Shown here: piece by piece, positions 1-12,241 of the stretch
Layout: every line of letters begins with the position of its first letter
Numbering within the stretch: position 1 is the stretch's first letter
DNA from: Batillaria attramentaria
Lineage: Eukaryota; Mollusca; Gastropoda; Batillariidae
NCBI GenBank assembly: GCA_018292915.2
Contig: JACVVK020000195.1
Span: 169,501 to 233,500, forward strand
DNA length: 64,000 bases
Direction of reading: 5' to 3'
Position numbers and translations under genes: made by a program
Notes under the pieces: model-generated
The model's input: only the letters and a program-made list of their open reading frames with translations
Told to the model about the DNA's origin: nothing
Databases searched by the model: none

Positions 1-932
1 AAAAGAAACGAATCGAAGAAAATCTAAAGCCATAACCACCTTGGATGCGAATCAACAGGGAGACAAACACCCGCCACAGTTAAAAAAGCAGGCCTCCAAC
101 CACAAAGAACCTGGAGCCAATGTATAAAGACAGACAGAACACCAAAGAGAAACGACTGCAAATGAAACGTGAAAAATGAGATACATGCCCCGAATCAAAG
201 GAAAGCCAAAATTGCACTGTGAAAGAAACTCAAACACAGTTGCAAAAGAGAGAGAGAGAGGTAAAAAAAAACAAAAAAAAACCCACAAAAAACCCTCTGA
301 TGGCTACCCAAATGGGCGATAAAACAATCTTATCGTCCTTGAATATATTAATAAAAAAATAAATAATAATAATAATAAAAAAAAGGCACCGAAACGAAAG
401 TAAGGATAAGCCGACACCCCATCCCGAACACGAAACGGCCGAAATTAACGGTCCCTTCAAATAGACGGAATGTACCAAACCAATTCCGTACTCAGTCATG
501 AACACCACTTCAGCGAAGGGAGAAGTGCCAAGACCCTGACACTTCCCTAAACAAACTGTTACGCATGACTGCATAGGAACAACGGGACACTAATCCCCCA
601 CACACACGATGCGATTACACTCGAAACTGTGAATGAGGAAAGATACACACCGAGTACACGTCCTTATTCCGTATTACTAAGAAACGGACAATCGCATGTA
701 CTTCAAAAAAAGTAAATAGGTTGGATCCCTGATGAGGCTGGACTTTTAGCTAAATAGCTATGAATACGGCCGAAACGCCTGACTGATCATAAGTGCCTTA
801 AAAATAGAAGGAAAAAAAAAAAAAGCAAAAAAAAAAGAAGCAAGTATACACTTGACTTCGGGCATAAAACACTGAAAGGTACAAAGAGATCTGTCAACTA
901 GACAATACTATATGGAGAGGCGTCGGATCACA
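1..932. other. Unannotated stretch, no gene recognised
   Basis: AT-rich sequence with A-tracts and (AAT)n. The ORFs are short, of skewed composition and match nothing I know. Confidence 0.6.
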
Positions 933-1044
933 GAATAAGGACGTATATCTGACTGGGATAAGCTCAGAATTTTCTACCTCCATGGATCCACATGAATAAG
1001 GACGTATATCTGACTGGGATAAGCTCAGAATTTTCTACCTCCAT
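933..1044 (+). repeat. Direct duplication of a 51-bp segment
   Basis: The 51 bases from 933 (starting GAATAAGGACGTATATCTGA) recur exactly at 994-1044, giving a 61-bp period with a 10-bp spacer. Confidence 0.9.
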
Positions 1045-1269
1045 ACTCAGACCAGGCTTCTGAAAGCCAAGCAGAGATCCTCTGACGTTGCCCAAAGCTA
1101 AGCAAATCAGCCCACACTCACCCCAAAGACACTTGCCCATCCAAGCAGCCAAAGACACATGCCAGGAACAACTTGTCCTTAAGGGCCAAAAGCCATAGGA
1201 CGTAAAGCAAGCTAATGATGATGGCGAAGTAGTGGTTCTTCTATTCTAACACTTTTCTATACCGAGCGC

Positions 1270-1580
1270 AGTTGGTATCACGGCCCGTCGCGCATGACCA
1301 ATATCGGCCCGTCGCGCATGACCAATATCACGGCCCGTCGCGCATGACCAATATCACGGCCGGTCGCCCGTCGCCCTGTCGTTCATGACCAGTCGCTAGT
1401 TGTCGCGGTAGCCCATGACCAATCGCGGGTAGCGCATGACCAATCGCGGGTAGCCCATGACCAATCGCGGGTAGCGCATGACCAAACCGCGCGTCGCATA
1501 TGACCAACCGCGCGTCGCATATGACCAGCCGCGCGTCGTTCATGACCAGTTCGCGCGTAGCGCGTGACAGTCGCAGGTAG
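1270..1580 (+). repeat. Short tandem array built on a CGCGCATGACCAA core
   Basis: About 13 units of 19-25 bp share the core GCATGACCA. Two sub-variants are seen: GGCCCGTCGCGCATGACCAA on the left and GCGGGTAGCGCATGACCAAT in the middle, drifting to GCGCGTCGCATATGACCA on the right. Confidence 0.8.
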
Positions 1581-1939
1581 TTCATGGACCCTATACGCAC
1601 GTTTTTCATACCTCCCGAGAGACGGCGCAACGTGCCGTCATATTGCATCACACTACCGGCGAGCGGTCGAGGCTAGCCAGCGCAACATTACGGCACGTTG
1701 CATCACACTCAGACGAGCGGTCGACTCTAGCCAGACAGCCAGACAGCTCGTCAAGTTCGCACCCTCTTGTGAATACGGCGGTCACTGGCTTGTTCGGGTA
1801 TTGGCCACGTAATAGCTAACGGCACACTGATGGGTCCCGTTACAACTTGCCCCAACCACTTCCCATTGGGCGTCATGGTGGGTAGGGCGACAAGCGGCAA
1901 GTCCCGTTACCAACGAGCATGTGAAACCACATGTGACTG

Positions 1940-2055
1940 ACCATGAGGGGTGTGTGTGGTGTGTGTGTGTGTGTGGGTGTGTGTTGTGTCCTTCTTGACT
2001 GTTTCTTGCTCACTCCATTGTTATGGACAATAATTATGTCTGAACAATTAAAAAG

Positions 2056-2103
<48 letters not shown>
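1940..2103. repeat. GT-rich then CA-rich simple sequence
   Basis: (GT)n at about 1950-1985 and (CA)n at 2069-2103, preceded by a CT run. Confidence 0.9.
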
Positions 2104-2110
<7 letters not shown>

Positions 2111-5071
2111 GCGATCTACTTCTTTATATACCAGATATTTATAGTACCCATGCACGAAAGAAAGTTCTTTTGCCTGTGGTTAACCTGAACTGTGGTGTCA
2201 AATTAGTGATACCGTCAATGAGGATCTGTGTGCATGCGGTGGAGGTGTAGGCATATCTAATTATCTGACGCCTAATAATATTATTTCACACACTACCAGA
2301 ACTGACTTTGACACTATCAAGTCAATTTTGTCTCGACTCGGGCTGTCATGCAACTCGTCACTTGTATCGCCGCTATCATCAAAGAAGCCAAAATCCAAAG
2401 CATGGGCTGGCGACTGACAACTGAGGCGCCGCCAACTGGCCGCAAAGGACGTGTCATTTTTCACATACCTGTTTCACAGACACCGGAACTTACAGCAGCA
2501 ATACACAAGAAGAACATACTGCATTCGGGCGGCAATGTCTTTGTTCAGCCCCTTGTCCAGTCAGTTCATCGGCTGGTGTGTTGGATATTGGAAACGGGGT
2601 ATGTGAAAAACGACATGTACCCGTGGAAAATGGTCTGGCCAATCAGACAGCGTTTTTCATCTACCCAGCCTAGTAATCAAAGGAAGCTACCCAGCCGGTA
2701 GCGCTCCACGGCCGAGTCGAGTGGCAACACGGGATGGAGAGAGACTGATTATGTAATCTGCGTAACCCGTTAGACGGTGAGCTATAGGACTTTGCACAGC
2801 GGGAAGCGCTGTTGCCACTCAGTCAGGTCAATACACAAGACTGCCCTGAGCAGGCCAAGGGATTATGAGAGATTATGCAACCTACTGCGTGCGGGTCGGT
2901 CCGCGAGCGTGAAAAACAGGCCTCGTTGAAACTGCCCACGCCTTGCGTAATAGTGCTGTCTAGTGCCGTTTAGTGCTGTTGTGAGTTCGGTAAGTCTTCT
3001 CATATAGTGTGGGCAGGGGGTGGGGGTCCGTGGCAGTTAGGAGGTAAGCAGTCCACCCGATTCGCCCCCTTCCCCTACTCGCTCGGCCACCCGCCTGCCT
3101 GATCGACTGCACGCCACATGAGCGGGATGACCGGTAGCCTAGCAATAAGTGGCGAGAGTGAGAGTGCACCCCGGTCCGTACGCCTGTGGCTTTTCTTCCG
3201 AGCTGTAGCCGGTCAGAGTCACCTAAAAACTGAATCGGCGATTCGGAGAAATGGGGGGTGGGGGGGGGGGAGGAGGGGTACTTAGTGAACTCTCAGTGAG
3301 GGCGTTCACACAGTAGGGTTATGCTGATCGTGACCATGCAGTAAACTAAAAGTTATGTCCATCAGTTCTGACATGATACCATCCGTCTTCCATTCTTGTG
3401 GGTGTTTTTGTTTACTACTTTTTTTTTTTATTTTTAAAACTAATCAAGACGGATGAAATCTCTGTATCGTGATCTCACGGCGAACATACATGACTTTTTT
3501 TCACCACCACTGTCAGTGCGCTGTAGACTGCCGGATGACCTCATGGAACACAAACATATAATATAGACCTGACCTTTTCAGTTGTTTTTTAAGTGCTCAG
3601 TTGCGAAGTCCAAGCCGGCAAAACTGCATGCAACTGATGCTGGCCCAACTTGCAAAATAACAAACAAACAACAACAACAACAAAATCCAGCTCTAACTGA
3701 ATGTTCCTCATGTATGATAGGTATAGATGTGTCAGCAGATCACTGACTGACGATATTAAGGTGACCCGGCCAAGCCGGCGATGAGATCAGTCTCACTGAA
3801 ATTGAGCGTGACATTTTGCTGTGCGTGGAGCCGGCAGTGCCATTGTGGTGTTGTGCCACTGTCATTAAGTCGTCATGTCAGTTTCATCATGAAGTCATTT
3901 GCTGGTGACTGAGGTGGGTAAACAGAACGCCAATCCGGGTAGCCCATTGGCACTTTGCGGTCTAGAAGGCAATGCACGTCCCTCAGGCCGGCACGCGGCG
4001 TACCGCGGTACTCGGATACACACCGGTGACGCGGCTAAGCCGCGAATCCGACCGGCTGTCGATCGCAGTGACTGTTTTAGGCCGGAAAAGCGCGACACGC
4101 ATGCGGTGATGTGCAAGAATGCTGCCAGGAAAGCTAAGAACTGAAATGAATTTGATCATATTGTTATATGCACATATCAGTAAGACTTTCATCTTCCCAC
4201 CCAAAGCGATTTTATATCGAAAATTTTATTCATGTAAGGACACGAGTCATATTTGTTCGACTGCAATGAGACTCGGGAGCTATTTTGCAGTTTAACACGA
4301 AGCTGACAAAAAAATACCACGTTAATTCCAGTAGTTTCAAAACAGACACGTATCCGTGATGTCTTTGTGACTTGCATGCCAATTGTTGTGACGTAGGATG
4401 CTTTAGTGTTTTGCAATTTAAAAAAATATCAGAGCAGTGCGAAATCCTCGGCTAAGAACCGGCCAACCGTCTGTTTGATACAGGCTGGTTCTTAGCCGGG
4501 GCGAGTGCTGGTTCATAGCCACAAAATATTCACTACCAATTTTCTTTCTCGAACTGCGCGCGATCTAAGCCACAAATTGCACTAATTTTCTAGGTGTGGC
4601 CGCAAGACATATTATAAAACATATTTCATAAAAGTGACTTTCCTTTCTGTAATTTTATATTATCGCGAATGAAAGTGAATTTTCTACAGAAAACGAGGAC
4701 TAAATTGCTTTCAACGTGAGTGTACGCGCAAGTAGTACCACAAAAACCACTTACGAGTTGAACAGAGACCTTCTGCGACAAGACAGGCTAACCTCAGATC
4801 GAGACAAGCTTTCACAAGCTTTCACAAGTACAGCGCAGATGATTTTCTGAGAGAAGTCGCGTGCGGCCAAGCAACGCTAGCGCTCAACTCCGCAAGCCGG
4901 TCAGAATCGGGATAGCCGCGTCACCGGTGTGGGATAGGTTCTAGCCTAACGCACTAGGCTCAATCGATCAGACGCTTAGGGCTGAGTATCCAAGGGACGC
5001 GTAGCGGTTCAGTCTCAGTACCCATTCACATCTTTTTGTTTAGCTCAGTTTGTGCTGTGAGGCGCCCCACA
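2104..5071. other. Uncharacterised single-copy-looking stretch
   Basis: Contains G-runs near 3250 and a (CAA)n at 3660. Short mixed-frame ORFs near 2260-2700 and 3895-4144 have reasonable composition, but no recognisable domain and no paired splice sites. Part of 2930-3020 resembles repeats at 22470-22610 and 33640-33830. I see no gene I can support. Confidence 0.5.
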
Positions 5072-5744
5072 CAGTGGCGATACTACGTCACAATATGGCG
5101 GAAAATATCGTTGAGGTGGGAGCAAAAATACCGATAGTTGGTCCCAAAGTGGACAAATTACTCCACGAAAGGGACACGGTTGTGACTTTGAATGAATGAG
5201 CGTTCGTTTCGAAGAAACTCATGAGTGCTATGAACCAAACGGCGTGTGCATATCGCCTACAGTCGCCACAAACTCGACCGGAAACGGCCGTTGCTCAGTG
5301 CAGAATTTGAAAATGACGACACAAATCCATGCTAAACGCCTCAGCTAGCCAACAGCGAACTAAACTTCTATTGCAGACGAAAAACCTGTGTCCGTTACTT
5401 ACTAATCAAGCCGCACTGGCATGCCTGTGAAGGCTTGTTTTGTCTGGGCTTCCTTTCTTTCCCTGCCCTCGGCACACTATGAGGTGCTGACTGGCTGTGT
5501 GGACAGTTAGTGTGGGAGGTGGCGATTTTGTGAGCACAAGCGTGTGCACTGAACGATCCACAAAACAAGTACGTATCGAAGAAAGGACATTTTTTACACA
5601 TCAGTAGTCCAGATTCGGTACTAAAGTTTTGAATTGGGTTATACAACTATTTGCTATATATTTCAAGTAAACACTTACCAACCACCCGAATTCTCGATCC
5701 TCACTAGGCTGATATTATCTCTGCTTCCAGCATGACAAAATGAC
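5072..5744 (+). repeat. Left arm of the large inverted repeat
   Basis: Pairs with 14815-15489. It contains a 34-codon ORF (5095-5199, starting MAENIVEVGAKIP) that is identical in the other arm. The inner edge is at CATGACAAAATGAC. Confidence 0.85.
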
Positions 5745-8356
5745 CTAACAAAAGCAAAACTAAAAAAAAAAAAAGGCAAAAATCCACATGTCGCACATTT
5801 GCAAACAGATACTGAAACTGAGTAACCAGATAATGCCATTTCTGACACAACACTTTATTTTCACTGCCTTCTGCTTTTAAAAACTATGTGCAATGCAACC
5901 ATAACAGTACCAAAAAAAAAAAAAAAAAAAAATGATAAATTGAAAGTAACAAGCACAGGCGTTTTATCTTCCCACGAAAACGGAACATAAATCATTTCAG
6001 AATCTGGCATTTTTGCAAAAAGCTTTTGAAACTATGTGCGATGCAGTCACAATGCAATGCAAACGCACACAAAAAACTTTTATCATGATGAATTGAAAGT
6101 AACAAGCACAAGCTTTTGACCTTCCTACAGAAACGGAAAATAAGTCATTACAGGATTTGGCAATTTTTTTTTTTTTAGCTCTCTTGTGTAACAAAAGGGA
6201 GAATATGTAATAACCCTCTGTCGTCTGTGTGTGTGTGTGTGTGTGTGTCCGCATTAGCTTTTTCTCAGAATCTGCAAACAGCAGAGGCACCAAATTAACA
6301 GTCATGAGCCCTTCCAAAAATACCATTTTGAATGACCTTGACTCCATGTCAAGGTCACTATAGCTGTCTATTTAGAAAGCTCACATTAGCATTTTCTCGG
6401 AATCTACAAACACCAGAGTTTTTAAACTTTGCACGATGATAGACATTGATAGAGCTTTAGAGAAATACCTGTATTCAAGCTTGTAACATGGTTAGGCCAT
6501 ACAAGCTATTTTTTTGGGAAACCTTAACATTGGCATTTCCTCAGAAACAACAACAGCAGAGGCACCAACCTTGGCTTGCTACTAGAAGTGATTAGACCTA
6601 TGCAAACATACGATTTTAATTTTGCTAAACTAAACCCCGATCGACCCTATGCAGATTTGAAAGAAGCGTTTAGCTACCGGCCTGGCGAGAAAGGGGTGAG
6701 ATCACAGACCTAAAAAAAAAGATCGCAGGAAAATTGCTGAAGTCTTTATAGGGTAAATTCACACAGCAAAGTTGCGTATGCCGTTGAAAAATTGCGGAAG
6801 TCTTTATTGTTTTCAGTATTTCTGAAACATTGCGTGACGGTGTGAAGTGTTTGCGTGCCTCTGTGTGTGCCTGTGCCTGTGTGGTGTGGTGTGTGTGTGT
6901 GTGTGTGTGTGTGTGCAAAATGACCCCACAGAAGTTTCCTGTGAGGAAGATCCGTGATTAACATCAGACACGAGCAGAGTTTAAGCCGAGTTGAAAGCGT
7001 ATTGATCGTCATCTCTGACATTTAATCGGTAGAGGAAAGTTGTGTGTATCTGTGCTTGCGTACTTCCGGCTGCATGAAATTCAAACGATTATTTTTAAAT
7101 GAGCCGCAGCTCTGAAACCGACTTCAGCTAGGTATCGGCCGGATTTTCAAGCTGAACTGTTTTGTGATAGCTTATCTAAACACATCTTCTTGGGCAATGC
7201 TAACGTCTTTTTGGTCCATCAATTTCACAGAAACACGAAATTAAAATGTTAGCGACCTTATGTTTGACTTTTTTTTTTGGGGGGGGGGGGGGGGGGGCAG
7301 ATGGAAGAAAAATGCAAGTGATTCATCTTTGTGTCAGTCCTGTTTTTAAGATTTTCGGGTGGTATTGATCTGAAAGTTATCGTGGCATTATATTTTCTTT
7401 CCCATACCAGACTGAGAAGCGTGTAATTAGCAGTTATTCCCGATAAAGCTGTTGTACACCGACGAGTATTTTGATCCAAGACGCAAATCAGCCCTGAGCT
7501 TTGGCTAAATACGAGTCGGTATTCAATCAACAGCTTCATGGGGTGTAAATGCTTTATTCATTGTTTTCTTTGCGCCAATTTATGGTATATTTTGAACGTT
7601 TTTCCTACTAAAAACTAACAATCGAAAGCGGCTGCACATAGAAGACGAACGAGTTTGTCAACAACGCCGACGACAGAATAAAGTGGCCCTTTTTATGCTA
7701 GCAAGTACGGTTTTAAATTCACTCATGAACTCAAATCCAAACAAAAACACAAGTTCTAAACTTCGACTGAAGACACAAACAAACAATGCTAAGACGCTTT
7801 CAAGGAACTATAATTTGCGAGAGTGAAATCGAAACCGATCAAGCACAGCTGTCTGTTCACGTTTTGCACAACCACGGTTCGAGCGGGAGTCTTCCTGTCG
7901 CTTTGTGAGTGTGTATTCTAACATTTTTTAGTACATGTACACCGATTAAAGTGCCCTTCCACCAACAGCTACAGTTATATAACTGCATGCTTGATTCAAA
8001 CGATTCAAGAAGTTTCTGTTCATTCGGAGATCTCGACAACGAATTCGCTGCCATTCTCCGCACCGACAGCAGACGACTGCAGCTACTCGATTCGATTCTG
8101 CTTTAGGTCACAGGTTTTGGGTTTTATAGCGTTGAAACTGCTTTTTGATTTCAGTACGCAGTGTTTGTTAGGTAAATTCTGCTGTCGCCTTGAACGGTAT
8201 TGGCGTCCAGCTTGCCACGGTCAGTCAAGTCAGTCAAAAGCATACATGTAATCGGTGTAATCGGTGAGACGCCAGCTTCGATTGAACTTTTTGAGAACGG
8301 ATTTTGGCTCCCTTGTGTAACAATGGGAGTCTATGTAATAACACTTCGTCGTCTGC

Positions 8357-8392
<36 letters not shown>

Positions 8393-9090
8393 AAAAACTT
8401 TAACATTGTAATTTTTCTAAGAATCTACAAACAGCAGAGGCACCAAACTTGGCATGCTGATAGGACATTCGTAAGACCTTTCAAAGCATATCATTTTGAA
8501 TGACCTTGACTCAAGGTTAAGGTCACCGAAGCTGTTTGAAAATTGTACATTGGCATTTTCTCGGAATCTGCATACACCAGAGGTTTTAAACTTTGCATGA
8601 TGATGGACAATGACAAAAACTTTACAGATATACATATATTTAATGGCATTGTGTCAAGGTCAAGGCCAGACAAGCTGTTTTTGTGAAACCTTATCATTTG
8701 CATTTTCTCAGAAACAACAAATAGCAGAGGCGCCAAACCTGGTGTGCTGATAGACAGTGATAAGACCTATGCACAAATACCATTTTAAATGACCTTGACT
8801 CAAAATCAAGGTCATTAAAGCGGTCTGTTTTGAAATTTTACTTTTGCATTTTCTCAGAATCTGGAAGAACCAGAAGCATCAAACTTTGCACGATGATAAA
8901 CATTGGCAGCACATTAATAGGCATACCTGTGTTCAATGGCTTCTAGTCAAGGTCAAGGCCATGCAAGTTGTGTTGGGAAAACTTTACCCTTGGCATTTTC
9001 TCCGAAATAACAAACTGTAGAGGCACCAAACAAAGCATTATGGTAGACAGCAATAAGACCTACCTTTCTGAATGAGCTTGACTAAAGGTC

Positions 9091-9220
9091 GGGGAGCCGG
9101 GGTGGTCGAATGGTAGAGCGTTGGACTTGTAATGCTCGGGTCGTGAGTTCGATCCCGGCTGGGGCCAAATATTTGTGCTGGCTTTTTCATCGTTGCCCCG
9201 TCTTTGATATCACCCTATGT
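9091..9220 (+). mobile_element. tRNA-derived SINE (family 1), 3'-truncated
   Basis: The tRNA-like head has an A box (TGGTCGAATGGTAGAGCG) and a B box (GAGTTCGATCC). It is followed by the family body GGGGCCAAATATTTGTGCTG and TTGCCCCGTCTTTGATATCA. The usual CACCC tail is missing. Confidence 0.85.
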
Positions 9221-9307
9221 CTCAAGTCAAGGTAATTAAAGCAGTCTGACTTATGACCAGTCTGCCATTGTTTCAGTGCCTTTGACTGCAATCTGCATCG
9301 GGCTGGG

Positions 9308-9357
<50 letters not shown>

Positions 9358-10308
9358 CGCTATGAGTTGTTTTCAGGCGAGATTAAGCGCTAAACAAGTA
9401 CTATTCATTATTATTATTATTGTTAAGTTTACATCTGCACTTTCTCAGAGGCATCAAATTGTGCATGACAGACAGGTAACACCTTTGCTGACATACATTC
9501 AGTGACTTTCAGTCGAGGTCAAGGCTATACAAAATGTTTTGGGGAAACTTCAACAGTGGCACTTTCTCTGAAACAACGAACAGAAGAGGCACCAATGAGG
9601 CATGATGATAAACCAAGAGACCTATGCAGACATGCCTTTCTGAATGACCTTGATTCAAGGTCAACGTCAGTAAAGTTATCTGTTGTGAATTTTAACATTA
9701 GCAGTTTCGCAGGAACTACAAAATTAATACTAGAGGTGTCAAACTTGGCATAATATAGACATTGATGAGATCCTTACCAACAGATCTCATTTCAATGACT
9801 TTGACCCAAGGTCAAGGCCATACAAAACTGTTTGGGGGGAAAACTGTACTAAGAACATCAGAGACACCACTTGGCATGATGATATACAGTGATAGGACAC
9901 AAACATAATCTTTTGAATGAACTTGACCCACGACACAAGTGAGCCACAGAGAGTTTTGCCTCTCTACTTGCAAAAAAGCCATCTGCTTTTCAAACTATGT
10001 GCAATGCGATCATAACAGCACCAAAACTAGAGGAGCAAAGCCTCCTTGTCTCACTTGTAAGATGGGTCAAGGTCATTCAAAAGAGTATGTTTGTAAAGCT
10101 CTTATCACTATCCTGAAGTAAGGTGTCTCTTGTGTTCATAGTTCCTAAGAAAACGGCAAATGGCAATAAAGCAGTTTTCCCAGGACAGCTTCTATGACCT
10201 TGACCTTGGGTCAAAATCATTCAAATGAGATCTGTAAGTGAAGAGCTTATCAGTGACTACGCCAAGTTTGATAGCCCTAGTTTTTGTAGTTTCTGTACAA
10301 ATGGTAAT

Positions 10309-10482
10309 GGGGTGGGGTGAGTGTTTAGGAGTTTAACGTCTTTTTCCACCAGGTAAGGGTGATATCAAAGACAGGGCAACGAGAAAAAAAGCCAGCACAA
10401 TATTTGGCCCCAGCCAGGATTCGAACTCACGACCTGAGGCATTGAAAGTCCAACGCTCTACCATTCGGCTATCCCGGCTCCC
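10309..10482 (-). mobile_element. tRNA-derived SINE (family 1), near full length
   Basis: Reverse orientation. It begins with the tail (GTTTAGGAGTTTAACGTC) and ends with the tRNA head (CGCTCTACCATTCGGCTA). Confidence 0.85.
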
Positions 10483-11989
10483 ACACAATGGTAATGTAAA
10501 ATTTCACAACAGACAGCTGTAATGACCTTGACCTTGAGTCAAGGTCATTCAAATGGGTATGTCTGCATAGGTCTCGTTGCTGTCTATCATTGTGCCTTGT
10601 TTGGTGCCTCTGCTGTTTGTTGTTTCCAACAAATGTTAACGTTAAAGTCTCCGCAAAACATGTTGAATGGCCTTGACCTTGACTCAAGGAAATTGAATAC
10701 AAGTAAGCCAGTACAGGTTTTGTCAATGTCTATCATCATGCAAAGTTGATGCCTCTGGTACCCCTACATTCTGAGAAAATGTCAATTTTAAATTTCCCAT
10801 GAGACAGCTTTGATGACCTTGAACTTCACTCAAGGTCATTAAAATGGTATTTTTTTTGAAAGGTCTTACTGCTGTTTATCAGCAAGCCAGGTTTGGTCTT
10901 TCTGCTGTTATTGTTTCTGAGAGAATGCCAATGTTAAGGTTTTGGAAGGTTTTTCCGCAAAACTGCTTGTATGGCCTTGAGCTTGACTCAAAGTTACTGA
11001 ATATAGGTGTGTCAGTAAAGGTGTTGGCATCATGCAGTTTGATGTCTCTTGCTTTTCTAGATTCTGAGAAAATGCCAATGTAAAATTTCCAAATTGACAG
11101 CTTTTGTGATATGGTCTTATGAGTTTGGTGCCTCTGCTATTCATTGTTTCTGAGAAAATGCCAATGTTAAGGTTTTGAAAGGTTTTCCGCAAAACAGCTT
11201 GCATGGCCTTGACCTTGACTCAAAGTCACTGAATACAAGTATGTCAGTAAAGGTATTGTCAATGTCTATAATCATGCAAAGTTTGATGTCTCTGGCTTTT
11301 TCTAGATTATGAGAAGATGCCAAAGAAAAATTTCCAAATAGACAGCTTTCCGTGGGTCAACGTCAACCATTATGGTATATTTTGAAAGGTCTTATGGCTT
11401 TCTATTCAGCATGCCAATTTTGGTGTCTCTGCTATTTGTAGATTCAGAGAAAAGGCCAATGTTAAGGTTTACTGCGGACACACACACACACCACACAGAC
11501 AGACAACGGAGGGTTATTACATAGACTCACTTTGTTACACAAGTGAGCCAAAAAATGATTTAGTTCCCTTTTTGGTAAGATAAACGCTTGTGGTTGTTAC
11601 TTTCAATTCATCATGATGAAGTTTTTTGTACTGTTATGATTGCATTGCATATAGTTTCAAAAACAGAAGGCTTTGAAAAATAAAGTTTTGTGTTCAGAAG
11701 GGCATTAGCTGGTTACTTTCAGTATGTGTTCGTAAATCATGTGTGACATTTTCATCAGTCACTGCGGATTTTTTTTTTTTTAATTCTGTTTTTTTGGGTT
11801 TTTTTTTGTTTTGTTTTTTACACATAGACATCAAATCGAACACACATACATTGATACAACTACATCTTTCACAAATGTTAGAAGAAGGAAAACAAAAAAA
11901 GAAGGACTTAAAGGACATCTCACAACCAACCTCTAGATTTGTACACATACATCTTCTAATAGTACAGTCTCACATACATTACATACACT

Positions 11990-12141
11990 TATCCCCCCTT
12001 CCCCTACAACACCCATACAGGAGACAAACACAAGGAGCACACACACACACACACATATACACACACAAAACAAAACAAAAAAACAACAACAAAACACACA
12101 CACTTAGACACAAGAAAAACAAACAAACAAAGAACAACAAC

Positions 12142-12177
<36 letters not shown>

Positions 12178-12180
12178 GGA
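11990..12180. repeat. CA-rich low-complexity tract next to the LINE 3' end
   Basis: Irregular mixture of (AC)n, AAACAAAC and AACAACAAC. It may include the LINE tail. Long ORFs across it are compositional artefacts. Confidence 0.7.
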
Positions 12181-12241
12181 CACACAGATTGCATAGTACA
12201 TTGTACACGAGGTTGCAGATGTTAGATATTCACTATATGCC

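Larger units (their letters stand above)
5805..11740. mobile_element. Nested inverted element rich in TGACCTTGA / TCAAGGTCA motifs
   Basis: The left end (5805-6240) and right end (11470-11740) are inverted copies. Both contain a stretch reading CTATGTGCAATGCAAYCAT, then ATGAATTGAAAGTAACAA, then a terminus of the form TTGGCTCACTTGTGTAAC, then GTCGTCTGTG followed by (TG)n. The interior is a head-to-tail series of diverged ~150-380-bp modules. Each has a pattern of the form TTTTCTCAGAATCTACAAA, GAGGCACCAAACTTGGCAT, GACCTTTCAAA and TGACCTTGACTCAAGGTCA. Modules face one way on the left half and the other way on the right half. No transposase is visible; a MITE-like or Foldback-type origin is likely. 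Two SINEs have inserted (9091-9220 and 10309-10482). Confidence 0.65.

Noticed and set aside
9091..9220. tRNA gene
   Set aside because: A and B boxes are present, but the cloverleaf is imperfect and the sequence continues into a SINE body shared by about ten copies.
11743..12225. 160-codon ORF
   Set aside because: Lys/Thr/His-rich translation of CA- and AAC-rich sequence beside the LINE tail.
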